DNA from: Bacillus sp. V5-8f
GTDB lineage: Bacteria; Bacillota; Bacilli; Bacillales; DSM-1321
DNA length: 64,000 bases
Reading direction: 5' to 3'
NCBI RefSeq assembly: GCF_002863565.1
Contig: NZ_PGUW01000007.1
Location: forward strand, 124,001 to 188,000
Below, in pieces: positions 35,112 through 43,655 of this stretch. The notes under the pieces are model-generated. The model did not search any database and was not told the origin of the DNA. It saw only the letters and a list, made by a program, of their open reading frames with translations. The translations under genes were made by a program, and so were the position numbers. The number at the start of each line of letters is the position of its first letter. Position 1 is the stretch's first letter.

Positions 35112-36497
35112 GTGAAATACAGGATTGAACGGGATACGATGGGAGAAGTCCAGGTTCCTTATGATAAATATTGGGGAGCGCAGACGGAACGAAGCCGGCA
35201 AAATTTTAAAATCGGTAATGAAAAAATGCCAATCGAGCTGATCCGGGCATTTGCGCATGTGAAACAGGCTGCGGCAAAGGTTAATAGTGAATTGGGCAGC
35301 CTGCCGGAGATGAAACGGGAGGCGATTGAAAAGGTATGCGGTGAAATCCTTGAAGGTACACTTGATGAACATTTTCCGCTTGTAGTCTGGCAGACAGGCA
35401 GCGGGACCCAAACTAATATGAATGTAAATGAAGTGATTGCTAATAAGGGGAATGAATGGTTGAGGGAGCAAGGAAGCGAGGAGAAGCTCCATCCTAATGA
35501 CGATGTCAATAAAGCGCAGAGCTCCAATGATTCGTTCCCGACTGCCATGCATATAGCTGCCTATACCGGTGTAATGGAGTCTTTGCTTCCAGAAGTGAAA
35601 GCGCTTCGTAATACATTTGCGGATAAGGAAAACCAGTTTGCCGATATGGTAAAGATAGGCCGTACTCATCTTCAGGATGCCACTCCGCTTACGCTAGGCC
35701 AAGAAATCAGCGGCTGGAAGGCCATGCTGGATAAAGACTTAAAAATGATTGAAGAAAGCAGTAAGTATTTGTTGGATCTTGCTATTGGCGGTACAGCAGT
35801 AGGAACAGGGATAAACGCCCACAAGGAATTTGGCGAAAGGGCGGCAAAAGAAATAGGGAACACGACAGGTTATGCCTTTAGGGTGTCTGAGAACAACTTC
35901 CATGCGCTCACTAGTCACGATGAAATTGTACATGTCCATGGTGCTTTAAAGGCACTTGCCGCGGATTTAATGAAAATTGCCAATGATATTAGATGGCTCG
36001 CGAGCGGTCCGCGAAGCGGAATCGGCGAAATTTCGATTCCCGCTAATGAACCGGGATCAAGCATTATGCCTGGCAAGGTAAATCCAACCCAAAGCGAAGC
36101 ATTGACAATGATAGCGGCCCAAATCTTTGGAAATGATACCACCATTTGTTTTGCTGCAAGCCAGGGCAACTTCGAACTGAATGTTTTTAAGCCTGTGATT
36201 ATTTACAATTTCATCCAATCTGTCAAACTTCTGACTGACGGAATCCATTCTTTCAATGAAAATTGTGCCAAGGGAATTCAGGCTAATGAGGAGAAAATTA
36301 AGGAAAATGTCCAGCGTTCCTTAATGCTGGTAACGGCTCTGAACCCGCACATCGGCTATGAGAAGGCAGCCGAAATCGCAAAGCTTGCATTCAAGGACAA
36401 CAGTACCCTAAAGGAAGCAGCCTTAAAATTAGGTTATGTCAGTGAAGAACAATTCGATAAATGGGTAAATCCGCAGAATATGGTGAATAGGAAATAA
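35112..36497 (+). CDS. fumC: Class II fumarate hydratase
   Basis: A 461-residue fumarase of the aspartase/fumarase superfamily, converting fumarate to malate in the citric acid cycle. It has [52 protein letters not shown] (catalytic His) and the signature [15 protein letters not shown] with the catalytic Ser loop. The start is GTG 35112 behind GGAGGGGGA. Monocistronic. Confidence 0.95.
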   Translation: MKYRIERDTMGEVQVPYDKYWGAQTERSRQNFKIGNEKMPIELIRAFAHVKQAAAKVNSELGSLPEMKREAIEKVCGEILEGTLDEHFPLVVWQTGSGTQTNMNVNEVIANKGNEWLREQGSEEKLHPNDDVNKAQSSNDSFPTAMHIAAYTGVMESLLPEVKALRNTFADKENQFADMVKIGRTHLQDATPLTLGQEISGWKAMLDKDLKMIEESSKYLLDLAIGGTAVGTGINAHKEFGERAAKEIGNTTGYAFRVSENNFHALTSHDEIVHVHGALKALAADLMKIANDIRWLASGPRSGIGEISIPANEPGSSIMPGKVNPTQSEALTMIAAQIFGNDTTICFAASQGNFELNVFKPVIIYNFIQSVKLLTDGIHSFNENCAKGIQANEEKIKENVQRSLMLVTALNPHIGYEKAAEIAKLAFKDNSTLKEAALKLGYVSEEQFDKWVNPQNMVNRK

Positions 36498-36639
36498 AAA
36501 ACATAATGAGATCAATGTACGTGTATAAAAAGTTATTATCTTAAAAAGGAGTATGGCTCGTTTTTAAAGTACGGACTCTAATTGTTTTTTTACACTGGAT
36601 TTTGTTGATGAATTGATATTTGCAACGATGATTAATTGA

Positions 36640-36665
36640 GCAATCCGGTTGGGTTGCTTTTTTTA
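36640..36665 (+). terminator. Terminator downstream of fumC
   Basis: AGCAATCC (36640-36647) / GGGTTGCT (36652-36659) stem with one G-U pair and a T tail, 142 bases after fumC. The rest of the 581-base gap 36498-37078 has no convincing gene. Confidence 0.75.
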
Positions 36666-37030
36666 CTTTGGCAAGATGAAGTGTGTTAAATGATAAGGGC
36701 ATTGATTTGTGTTTTTACTAATATTATAAACGGTATTTTTGTATGAAAGATTGTTGGATCTCTTTATTGAAGGGGTGAGACAGTGTTATGGGTTTGCAAT
36801 ACACTCTGCCTTTATTGCTGCCATGAGTAGGGAGATCCATGGAAAATAGAAGCTTTTTAGAAATATTGGATGAAGAGACTTGAAGGAATTCTTTACACTC
36901 TCGGTTTGAAATTCAGGATTTAATCAGGAAAAAATAATCAGCAAACTCCAAGAGGAGGAATACTGGATATCTCAGCTGAATTGCAGATACATTTGCGAAA
37001 TTTCTAAGATAGATGTACCTGCCCCAAATT

Positions 37031-37056
37031 AAAAAGCAACAGTCTGTGACTATTGC
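37031..37056 (-). terminator. Intrinsic terminator of msmX
   Basis: On the minus strand GCAATAGTC pairs with GACTGTTGC (one G-U) and is followed by five T residues, 23 bases after the msmX stop. Confidence 0.85.
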
Positions 37057-37078
37057 CTTTCATTATTTTCCACTATTA

Positions 37079-38176
37079 TTAACGAATCCGAACCTCTGTG
37101 TCTTTGTCAAAGAAATGCGCTTTGCTCATATCAAGGGCGAGTTGGATCGTTTCGCCAGGGTTTACTGTGTTACGGGAATCAACACGTGCGATGAATTCCT
37201 GTCCGCCGATACAAGAATATAGCATGATTTCCGCGCCCATCAATTCAGCTACTTCGATAGGGGCATCAATTTTTGTATTCTGGGAAGTTTCAAGGAAAAC
37301 CGGTTCATCGTGGAAATCCTCCGGACGAATGCCAAGGATAACTTCTTTGCCTTCATAACCCTGGCTGCGCAGGACCTTCATTTTTCCTTCTGGAACAGCT
37401 ATGGACTGGTTTCCGATTTTCACTGTGCCATCCTGGACCGTCCCAGTAAGGAAATTCATTGCAGGTGAACCGATAAAACCGCCGACGAAGACATTTTCAG
37501 GCTTTTCATAAACTTCTTTTGGCGCGCCTACCTGCTGGATGATGCCGTCTTTCATTACAACAAGGCGTGTCGCCATTGTCATCGCTTCTGTTTGGTCGTG
37601 TGTTACATAAATGGTGGTAGTATTCAAACGTTTATGGAGCTTGGCAATTTCCGCACGCATTTGCACACGAAGTTTCGCATCAAGGTTTGATAACGGTTCG
37701 TCCATCAGGAAAACCTTTGCATCACGGACAATCGCACGGCCCAAAGCAACACGCTGGCGCTGACCGCCGGAAAGTGCCTTTGGCTTCCGGTCGAGATACG
37801 CTTCAAGTCCGAGGATCTTCGCCGCTTCTTCAACACGACGCTTAATTTCATCTTTAGGCAATTTCCTGAGCTTTAAGCCGAACGCCATGTTGTCATAAAC
37901 TGTCATATGGGGATAAAGGGCATAATTTTGGAAAACCATGGCGATGTCGCGATCCTTAGGGGGCACATCATTTACACGCTTGCCATCGATGTAAAAATCC
38001 CCCTTGGAAATTTCCTCAAGCCCGGCTACCATCCGCAAAGTAGTTGATTTACCACAGCCGGAAGGCCCAACAAAGACGATGAATTCTTTATCCTCAATTT
38101 TTAAGTTAAAATCTTCTACAGCCGTTACTTTGTTATCGTAAATTTTATAAATATGATCTAATACCAATTCTGCCAT
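37079..38176 (-). CDS. msmX: Shared sugar-importer ATPase (MsmX/UgpC family)
   Basis: A 365-residue MalK-type ATPase with all canonical motifs: GPSGCGKST Walker A, VFQNYALYP Q-loop, LSGGQRQR signature, VFLMDEPLSNLDAKL Walker B and D-loop, IYVTHDQTEA switch; the C-terminal regulatory domain has LGIRPEDFHDE. No permease genes adjoin it and the next gene is a PucR-like regulator, exactly as msmX-yxkF in B. subtilis, where MsmX energises several sugar importers. The canonical Q-loop contrasts with the two island ATPases at 11959-14207. Confidence 0.92.
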   Translation of the reverse strand: MAELVLDHIYKIYDNKVTAVEDFNLKIEDKEFIVFVGPSGCGKSTTLRMVAGLEEISKGDFYIDGKRVNDVPPKDRDIAMVFQNYALYPHMTVYDNMAFGLKLRKLPKDEIKRRVEEAAKILGLEAYLDRKPKALSGGQRQRVALGRAIVRDAKVFLMDEPLSNLDAKLRVQMRAEIAKLHKRLNTTTIYVTHDQTEAMTMATRLVVMKDGIIQQVGAPKEVYEKPENVFVGGFIGSPAMNFLTGTVQDGTVKIGNQSIAVPEGKMKVLRSQGYEGKEVILGIRPEDFHDEPVFLETSQNTKIDAPIEVAELMGAEIMLYSCIGGQEFIARVDSRNTVNPGETIQLALDMSKAHFFDKDTEVRIR

Positions 38177-38298
38177 TTTAAATGCCTCCTAGGTATATCA
38201 TCAATTCTTATGAAATCATTGTATTAAATAAGCCTAAGGAAACATATGTACACGGTGCACAAAAAAATAAACGTTTTACTGTGCACATTGCAAAATGG

Positions 38299-39186
38299 CT
38301 ATTTGCGCAAAAGAATGATCAGATAAGTGGTTAGGGCATGCCGGAATGAACGGATATCCAGCCCTGTTTTTTCAATGAATTTATCGATCCTGTACTGCAG
38401 GCTGTTGCGGTGAATATAAAGTGCTTTGGAAGCAGAGCTTGCATTCGAATTGTGTTCTATATAAAGTTTTACGGTTTGAATCAATTCCTGATCCTCCATC
38501 GTTTCTCCTAGCAGTTGTTCTTTATACCATTCTTTATAGTCTAGAGAAATGCCTTTCATGAAAAGGAATGGAAATACTTCCGGTAAAGAACTTGCTTTCG
38601 CATCAGGAAGGTGCAGCCTGGAATGAGTAAAGCAATTTCTCTCCATTGTGAAATGGGAGCGAAGCCGGATATCGACCGGGTGGAATTCCCCTGCAAAAAT
38701 TTTTATTTTAACATAAAAATCGCTTTCCAGGGTGCTTATAGCGGGGATCCATTCATCCAACCCGGGATTGTCATGAGAGAGCCCTTCTATTAAAGTTCCG
38801 TTCAAATCATTGTCCCATACCATGAGGGAATCTTCGGGTACGAAAGATAAAAAGGCTTCTTCGAACTCTTTATAAGGAAAGTCCTCCCCTGATATCGTAA
38901 ACTGGGTAAACCTGACTTGTTCCCAGCTGGTTATGGGAAGCTGTATGTTATCCTCGTATAGGTAATCGCTCCATTGTTTATTTGAGAAAGATATATTTCG
39001 TTCATTTATAGATTCACCTGGATACAGTACTTTCAGCAGTTGGATTTCTTCTTGGCTTATGTCTCTTTTTGGAATCCCAAGGATCGTTTCAGTATGATCC
39101 TTGAACCAAATATACAGTCCAGGATTGCTGCAATCGCCCTTGTGCAAGACTGCGTTAGGAAATTTATTTAATAGATTTTTTAGCAT
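38299..39186 (-). CDS. PucR-type helix-turn-helix regulator (YxkF-like)
   Basis: A 295-residue protein whose end carries the PucR C-terminal HTH: LYIEHNSNASSASKALYIHR, RNSLQYRIDKFIEKTGLDI. The N-terminal ~230 residues are an unassigned sensory region. ATG 39186 with AGAAGGG is used; the frame to 39306 has no site. It precedes msmX with a 122-base gap, as B. subtilis yxkF does. No ligand is evident. The gap contains GTGCAC repeats and a weak cre-like AAACGTTTTA near 38268. Confidence 0.82.
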   Translation of the reverse strand: MLKNLLNKFPNAVLHKGDCSNPGLYIWFKDHTETILGIPKRDISQEEIQLLKVLYPGESINERNISFSNKQWSDYLYEDNIQLPITSWEQVRFTQFTISGEDFPYKEFEEAFLSFVPEDSLMVWDNDLNGTLIEGLSHDNPGLDEWIPAISTLESDFYVKIKIFAGEFHPVDIRLRSHFTMERNCFTHSRLHLPDAKASSLPEVFPFLFMKGISLDYKEWYKEQLLGETMEDQELIQTVKLYIEHNSNASSASKALYIHRNSLQYRIDKFIEKTGLDIRSFRHALTTYLIILLRK

Positions 39187-39282
39187 AATTGGCCCTTCTG
39201 AATGTAAAATTGATTTACTTCTATTATAACGAAGTATAGCGTACGGAGAAATATAAGGGGCAATTATAACAAGGAGGCATGG

Positions 39283-39393
39283 TTGATCTGGCAAAGAGTT
39301 AACCATCTATGCAATACTGATCCAATCACATTAGAACTTCGAGCTGTGTGGCGAATGACTGGAGCCATTAAGGTAGACTATAAAAGTTTCTAA
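39283..39393 (+). CDS. Candidate 36-residue peptide
   Basis: A TTG at 39283 has AAGGAGG at correct spacing (39271-39277), and the frame runs 36 codons to TAA, followed 20 bases later by a hairpin with a T tail on the same strand. The peptide starts IWQRVNHLCNTDPITLEL and ends GAIKVDYKSF; no family recognised. The strong site followed by a same-strand terminator suggests a small gene between the divergent yxkF-like gene and the convergent dipeptidase. An overlapping seven-codon ATG frame uses the same site. Confidence 0.35.
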   Translation: MIWQRVNHLCNTDPITLELRAVWRMTGAIKVDYKSF

Positions 39394-39413
39394 AGATTCT
39401 TGGTAATAATAGT

Positions 39414-39462
39414 ACTGCACCCTATGTTTTAATTCATGTTAACAATAAGGGTGCAGTTTTTC
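39414..39462 (+). terminator. Hairpin terminator on + strand
   Basis: ACTGCACCCT (39414-39423) / AGGGTGCAGT (39448-39457) stem with a 24-base loop and five T residues on the + strand. The T run is only on the + side, so it fits the candidate small gene upstream better than the minus-strand dipeptidase. Confidence 0.6.
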
Positions 39463-39479
39463 AGATTCTTGTTGTCCTG

Positions 39480-40130
39480 TTATTTAAACGCAGTAAGCGG
39501 CACATCCAGAAGTGGGTACTTCTCCCAATCGGTATCTTCGTAATGCCACCATTCATTGGTTATTGTCCTGAAACCATTTTTTTTCATAATGGATGTAAGG
39601 TAATCCATATTCTTTTCTGCCGTTTTATTCATGCTGGGGTTATTTCTATGAGCTCTTTTAGTGAAGTCATCAAACGCAGATGGCATAAGGAGTTCTTTAC
39701 CTTTTTGGTCAACCAAGGTGAGGTCGACGGCTGCACCCCGGTTATGCCTTGAGCCTTTAGAAGGATGGGCGACATAGCTTTTATTAGAGGCAGCAATATA
39801 GAGAGTCCTCTGGGCGGAAAATGGCCGGTAAGCATCCCATACTTTTACCCGATACCCTTTTTTTGCTGCCTCCTTATTGACTTTTACCAGTTTTGCCGCG
39901 GTTTCCTGCCTTAATAGTGGAATGGCGGCGGGATATATTTGTTTTTTCGTAAAATTATTTTTGGTTGCGTAACGAAGGTCAATGACAATTGTTTTATCAA
40001 ACTTCCGGATATCTACCAGTTTGCTTTTTTCCTTGCTTTTGGTATAATTGGCTGCTGAAATTTGTTCATAAGGGAGAAGGCATAGCAGGAAGGTAAGCAG
40101 TATAAGTGAATTTGATCTTTGTTTTAGCAT
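39480..40130 (-). CDS. Exported VanX-like D-Ala-D-Ala dipeptidase (M15 family)
   Basis: A 216-residue zinc peptidase with a signal peptide (LILLTFLLCLLPYEQISAA). The M15D hallmarks are VIDLRYATKNNFTKK, VWDAYRPFSAQRTL, SRHNRGAAVDL (zinc His and Asp) and NEWWHYED (catalytic Glu and zinc His). Family members hydrolyse D-Ala-D-Ala; exported versions more likely scavenge peptidoglycan dipeptides than confer vancomycin resistance, and no van regulators or ligase are present. Monocistronic. Confidence 0.88.
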   Translation of the reverse strand: MLKQRSNSLILLTFLLCLLPYEQISAANYTKSKEKSKLVDIRKFDKTIVIDLRYATKNNFTKKQIYPAAIPLLRQETAAKLVKVNKEAAKKGYRVKVWDAYRPFSAQRTLYIAASNKSYVAHPSKGSRHNRGAAVDLTLVDQKGKELLMPSAFDDFTKRAHRNNPSMNKTAEKNMDYLTSIMKKNGFRTITNEWWHYEDTDWEKYPLLDVPLTAFK

Positions 40131-40244
40131 GATAGCCTCCCCAGGGGAAATGCTTTTATTATCTTTGATATAAGCAAGAATCTTCGGTTATTTTACAACT
40201 AACATAAGTTTTGCCGAAAGTTGGCACGTTCACAACAATAAATA

Positions 40245-40374
40245 TTTGCAGTAAAGATGGACGGTTTCCAACAAATGTTGAGGTTGGTGCAACAAAGGTG
40301 GCCGGTTTCCAACAAATGTTGAGATTTGCGCGACAAAGTTGGCAGGTTCAAAATAAAAGCTGGGATTTTGCACC
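40245..40374. repeat. Tandem 41-bp repeat array (about three units plus diverged flanks)
   Basis: Three consecutive 41-base units begin at about 40245, 40286 and 40327, each roughly TTGC...ACAAAG.TGGC followed by CGGTTTCCAACAAATG. The 21-base block starting CGGTTTCC is identical at 40262-40282 and 40303-40323; the third unit is degenerate (AGGTTCAAAATAAAAG). A shorter diverged copy lies just upstream (from ~40210) and a partial one at 40368, followed by the palindrome CCAGCCGCGGCTGG. No reading frame is kept. The rest of the gap 40131-40574 is empty. Confidence 0.8.
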
Positions 40375-40574
40375 AGCCGCGGCTGGCGGCAATAATTGCT
40401 GATGAGGAACAAATTATAATACTGTTGAAGAAAAATAGTTTTCCTCGATTATTGGACGGTTTTTATACAAATATGATATCGGTTTTTGTTCTTGATATAA
40501 AGTATTTTATAACAAAATGTACCAAGTTCATAAAGTTGTAGGATGCTTTAAGCAATTTTCAAGGAGGAGATGTA

Positions 40575-40871
40575 GTGGAAAAGTTTTTGAGGTTCTGTCT
40601 TGAATTAATCGGGCTGGTTGTCCTGGGTGTGATCGTACTAACCGGTTTAGCGGTAGTTGAACAATATGTTTATCGATTGCTGGGAGTCCGGAATGTTTCT
40701 TGGAGTTTCGCCCAGGTTGCAAACCTGCTTCTGTTCTATGTGATTTACCGGAGTAAATGGCAGTTTCCAGGTTGGTTCAAGAGCGAAAAAAACACCAATC
40801 CATTGTCGAAAGGATTGGTGAGCTGGCTTATAGGCATATCAATTTTATTCCTCATTGTAGAGGCAGTATAA
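40575..40871 (+). CDS. Unrecognised 98-residue membrane protein
   Basis: GTG 40575 follows AAGGAGG at seven bases. Three hydrophobic segments are predicted: LELIGLVVLGVIVLTGLAVV, FAQVANLLLFYVIY and WLIGISILFLIVEAV, separated by basic loops. No family or motif is recognised. It is convergent with the YheE-like gene. Confidence 0.65.
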   Translation: MEKFLRFCLELIGLVVLGVIVLTGLAVVEQYVYRLLGVRNVSWSFAQVANLLLFYVIYRSKWQFPGWFKSEKNTNPLSKGLVSWLIGISILFLIVEAV

Positions 40872-40904
40872 GTCCAAAAAGTATGTAAGGGATTAGTAGA
40901 TGCT

Positions 40905-41114
40905 TCATTCATAAACATGGAACAGCATCAGTTCATGGATCATGCTTTTCAGGCTTGATTCGTCCTCTGCACTAGGTTTTGTCCCATTCCATTCAATTTC
41001 TCCGCTTTTATGGTAGATAGCTTGAAAAGCTTGCTTTTTAGAATAGAAAGAAATCCTCCAGCCGGGAAGATTTTTGTCTTCGAATAATGGCTTCCATTGA
41101 AAGTGTGTGATCAA
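40905..41114 (-). CDS. yheE: YheE-family small protein
   Basis: A 69-residue protein beginning MITHFQWKPLFEDKNLPGW with ISFYSKKQAFQAIYHKSG, resembling B. subtilis YheE. As there, it follows the yheC/yheD spore genes on the same strand, separated here by 92 bases. Function unknown. A GGGGG site precedes the ATG. Confidence 0.75.
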   Translation of the reverse strand: MITHFQWKPLFEDKNLPGWRISFYSKKQAFQAIYHKSGEIEWNGTKPSAEDESSLKSMIHELMLFHVYE

Positions 41115-41206
41115 AGCTAAAACCCCCTTTTTCCTGTACTCTTTAGTATAAAGGAAAAGGGGGATTTGTTGTACATGAAAAATTCTGATAGCAATGGAGG
41201 GAAGGG

Positions 41207-42580
41207 TTAATTTTCACTTACAGCCTCGCCCGAGCTTTGTAAGGATTGCTCTGCTAGGAAAACTGCATATTCTAGGCAAAGCTGCCGAGTCAGCACTTCA
41301 AACTCCCTTAGCTTCGGATGGGAGAAGATGGACCTGCCGGGTTTTGAGTTCGCTTCGAACATCCATACGCGTCCTTGTTTATCGATTCCAAGGTCAAAAC
41401 CAATTTCTGCGATAACGCCATCTATATGCCGATCGATGCTTTTGCTTAACGTAATGGCTGCATTTGAAAGCTTCTCCTTAACAGTGATGGCCCTGGCGTG
41501 TTCAGGGAATAATTCTTCTATTGTCTTGACTTGGCCTCCGCTGTTTATATGAGTAGTTACGCTTCCTGCACCAGCAACCTTTGCTGCAATAGCGGTTACC
41601 TGCCAGTCACCATTTTGATTTTTATTTGTATGAACTCTGAAGTCAATTGGCCTCCTGTTTGCCGTAATAAGGGCAATCCCTTGCTGGATGATTAAATTGT
41701 GAAGTCGTTTACGCTTGAAAACGTGGTTAAAAAGATGCTCAAGGGACTGGAATTTGGTTAATTTATTTATTTTTTGATCGTCTTTGTATCGGCAATAATA
41801 AATATTTTCATTTTTATCATATAGAATCTGGTGGATGCCCAGGCCAAGACTGCCGTGTATTGGTTTGATATAAACCTGACGGAATTTAGAAAGCAGCGTT
41901 TCAATTGCCGACAACGAACGAAATGGATAAGTTTCGGGAAGATAAGGGATGGCATCCTCATCATCTGCCAGACGTTCATGTATGTCCCACTTATTAAAGA
42001 AACCAGGATTATACCACGGAATGGAATATTCCTCCTGAAATCTACGTTTTACTTCCTTTGGCCCCGTACGGCTTTCGGTTTTCCGGTTCGGAAGCCTGTC
42101 ATAGACTACATTTGGAAATGGAAACTCCCTGACATCCCACTGGTGATTACGAAAAATATAACCTTTTATCGTTTCTGAAGCCCAATCAATTTGGTGTTCG
42201 CCAAATACGAAGGGAATACATCCGGTCATTTTATTAAGCGATAATAATTTCGCAAAAAAGTGAGAGCGTTCACCGACAGGTTTTTGCAAATTGGGGATAA
42301 TTCCTGATGTGAATATTCCCACGATCGGCCCGATATGAATGCTGTCCTGATAAGTAAATAGATGCAGGGGGATATTCCTTTCATTGAATTTAATCGTTTC
42401 CGCCAAAATTTGTGACATGATTGCTTTATCTTCATCATGCGGATTCTCTTCTACAATCGCGTTGCATGAGTGCTGGCCATACCAGATATGGTCAATGTTT
42501 TCCATTCCACTTAATCCCTTAGGGTAAAAGAAAACATTTTCTTGTAAATTCGAAATTTCGACTGGGTAGGTTTTTTTCAT
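41207..42580 (-). CDS. yheD: YheC/YheD-family spore coat-associated ATP-grasp protein (YheD-like)
   Basis: A 457-residue protein of B. subtilis YheD length. The C-terminal ATP-grasp region includes VYIKPIHGSLGLGIHQI (nucleotide lysine), NLIIQQGIALI, RPIDFRVHTNKNQNG and MFEANSKPGRS (metal-binding Glu/Asn). The upstream third contains GPIVGIFTSGIIPNL. The ATG abuts the stop of the previous family member, so the three are translated in series. Family members localise to the developing spore; no substrate for the ligase-like fold is known. Confidence 0.88.
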   Translation of the reverse strand: MKKTYPVEISNLQENVFFYPKGLSGMENIDHIWYGQHSCNAIVEENPHDEDKAIMSQILAETIKFNERNIPLHLFTYQDSIHIGPIVGIFTSGIIPNLQKPVGERSHFFAKLLSLNKMTGCIPFVFGEHQIDWASETIKGYIFRNHQWDVREFPFPNVVYDRLPNRKTESRTGPKEVKRRFQEEYSIPWYNPGFFNKWDIHERLADDEDAIPYLPETYPFRSLSAIETLLSKFRQVYIKPIHGSLGLGIHQILYDKNENIYYCRYKDDQKINKLTKFQSLEHLFNHVFKRKRLHNLIIQQGIALITANRRPIDFRVHTNKNQNGDWQVTAIAAKVAGAGSVTTHINSGGQVKTIEELFPEHARAITVKEKLSNAAITLSKSIDRHIDGVIAEIGFDLGIDKQGRVWMFEANSKPGRSIFSHPKLREFEVLTRQLCLEYAVFLAEQSLQSSGEAVSEN

Positions 42581-43654
42581 TTACTCACCAGCTTTCAATA
42601 GTTCTGCATTCAGGAAAGTGCAATATAAAGAAGGTGCTTTATAAAGTTTATGCATGTTATCTGGATCAAGCAGCTCCATTATCTTTCTGCCTGGCTTTGA
42701 ATTTATATCGAGAATCCAAACATCGCCTTTTTTATCGACTCCTAAATCGAGCCCGAGCTCAAAAAGCCTGGCTATCCTCGTTTCCAATTCATGGGGGAGA
42801 TGCTGGATGATATGGTCGATGCTCTCCTGGATTTTTCCCTGAAGCTTTAAGGGGAATCCCTTTAACATAATGTCAAATGGGATGACTTGTGCTCCGGCGG
42901 CCAAGTTAGCGGTAATGCAGTGCGCGCGCCCGAGCCTGGCACCCCGCACCCGCTCCGTCCACATACCCGAGCTGTCTTTTTGAATAAGAATACGCAGGTC
43001 CCATGGCTTACCTTGTGCGTTTGATAGTTCTAGGTAGGGCTGTGTCAAATACGGGCATTGTTCAATCAGGTAGCGGAACCATTTGTGAAGTGCTGCTTTC
43101 TTATCGAACAATCGTTCAAAGCCACCTTCCTTTTTAGTCATTCGGACCAGTGATCCGTTTTCTTTATTTTCTATAAGGTAAATCCCTGTACCTTTTGATC
43201 CGAATTCAGGCTTCAACATAACCCGAGAGTGTATGGACAAATCCAACCAAATATCTTCCGGGATTCTCACTTTATTTGTGGGCGGAAGAAACCGGCTCAG
43301 GGAATCAATCTTTGAAAGGGATTGAAAAACTTTATATTTTCCGGGAAGCCCATGGCCCAGGAAAACCGCATTTTTTTTAAGCCATTTTATGTTATGGGAG
43401 ATCTCATCGGAGTTCCGGATAAGACCTCGGAAATGACGGTCATAAATGAAATCCGGAATCGTAAAGTCCTTTGGGATCCATTGCCTTAATTGTTGATCGA
43501 ATACATCTCCGTAAACCGTCTTTTCGTGGATTTTAATTTGATCGGGACAAAACCTGAAGACTTGAACTCCAGCTTCTTCGGACATTTGTGCAATTTTTGT
43601 GAAGTATGGTTCCTCCGCGTGTTTTCGTGTTGCCATAACACCCATGGAGAGCAA
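42581..43654 (-). CDS. yheC: YheC/YheD-family spore coat-associated ATP-grasp protein (YheC-like)
   Basis: A 357-residue member, matching the shorter YheC. The start is TTG 43654: AAAGGAG lies six bases upstream and the codon is one base after the preceding gene's stop, whereas longer frames overlap that gene by up to 149 bases. It has LGVMATRKH-like and FIYDRHFRGLIRN segments, VMLKPEFGSKGTGIYLIE (ATP-grasp lysine loop), PWDLRILIQKD and WILDINSKPGRK. Middle gene of the tandem triplet. Confidence 0.86.
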   Translation of the reverse strand: MLSMGVMATRKHAEEPYFTKIAQMSEEAGVQVFRFCPDQIKIHEKTVYGDVFDQQLRQWIPKDFTIPDFIYDRHFRGLIRNSDEISHNIKWLKKNAVFLGHGLPGKYKVFQSLSKIDSLSRFLPPTNKVRIPEDIWLDLSIHSRVMLKPEFGSKGTGIYLIENKENGSLVRMTKKEGGFERLFDKKAALHKWFRYLIEQCPYLTQPYLELSNAQGKPWDLRILIQKDSSGMWTERVRGARLGRAHCITANLAAGAQVIPFDIMLKGFPLKLQGKIQESIDHIIQHLPHELETRIARLFELGLDLGVDKKGDVWILDINSKPGRKIMELLDPDNMHKLYKAPSLYCTFLNAELLKAGE

Positions 43655-43655
43655 T

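Noticed and set aside
36780-36980. Possible degraded gene between fumC and msmX
   Set aside because: Short open pieces are broken by stops in all frames and match nothing I recognise.
38255-38285. cre-like AAACGTTTTA upstream of msmX
   Set aside because: Matches the CcpA consensus at only about 10 of 14 positions, too weak to list as a site.
39480-40130. Vancomycin-resistance function for the VanX-like dipeptidase
   Set aside because: It has a signal peptide and no neighbouring vanA/vanH/vanRS genes, so a cell-wall peptide role is more likely.
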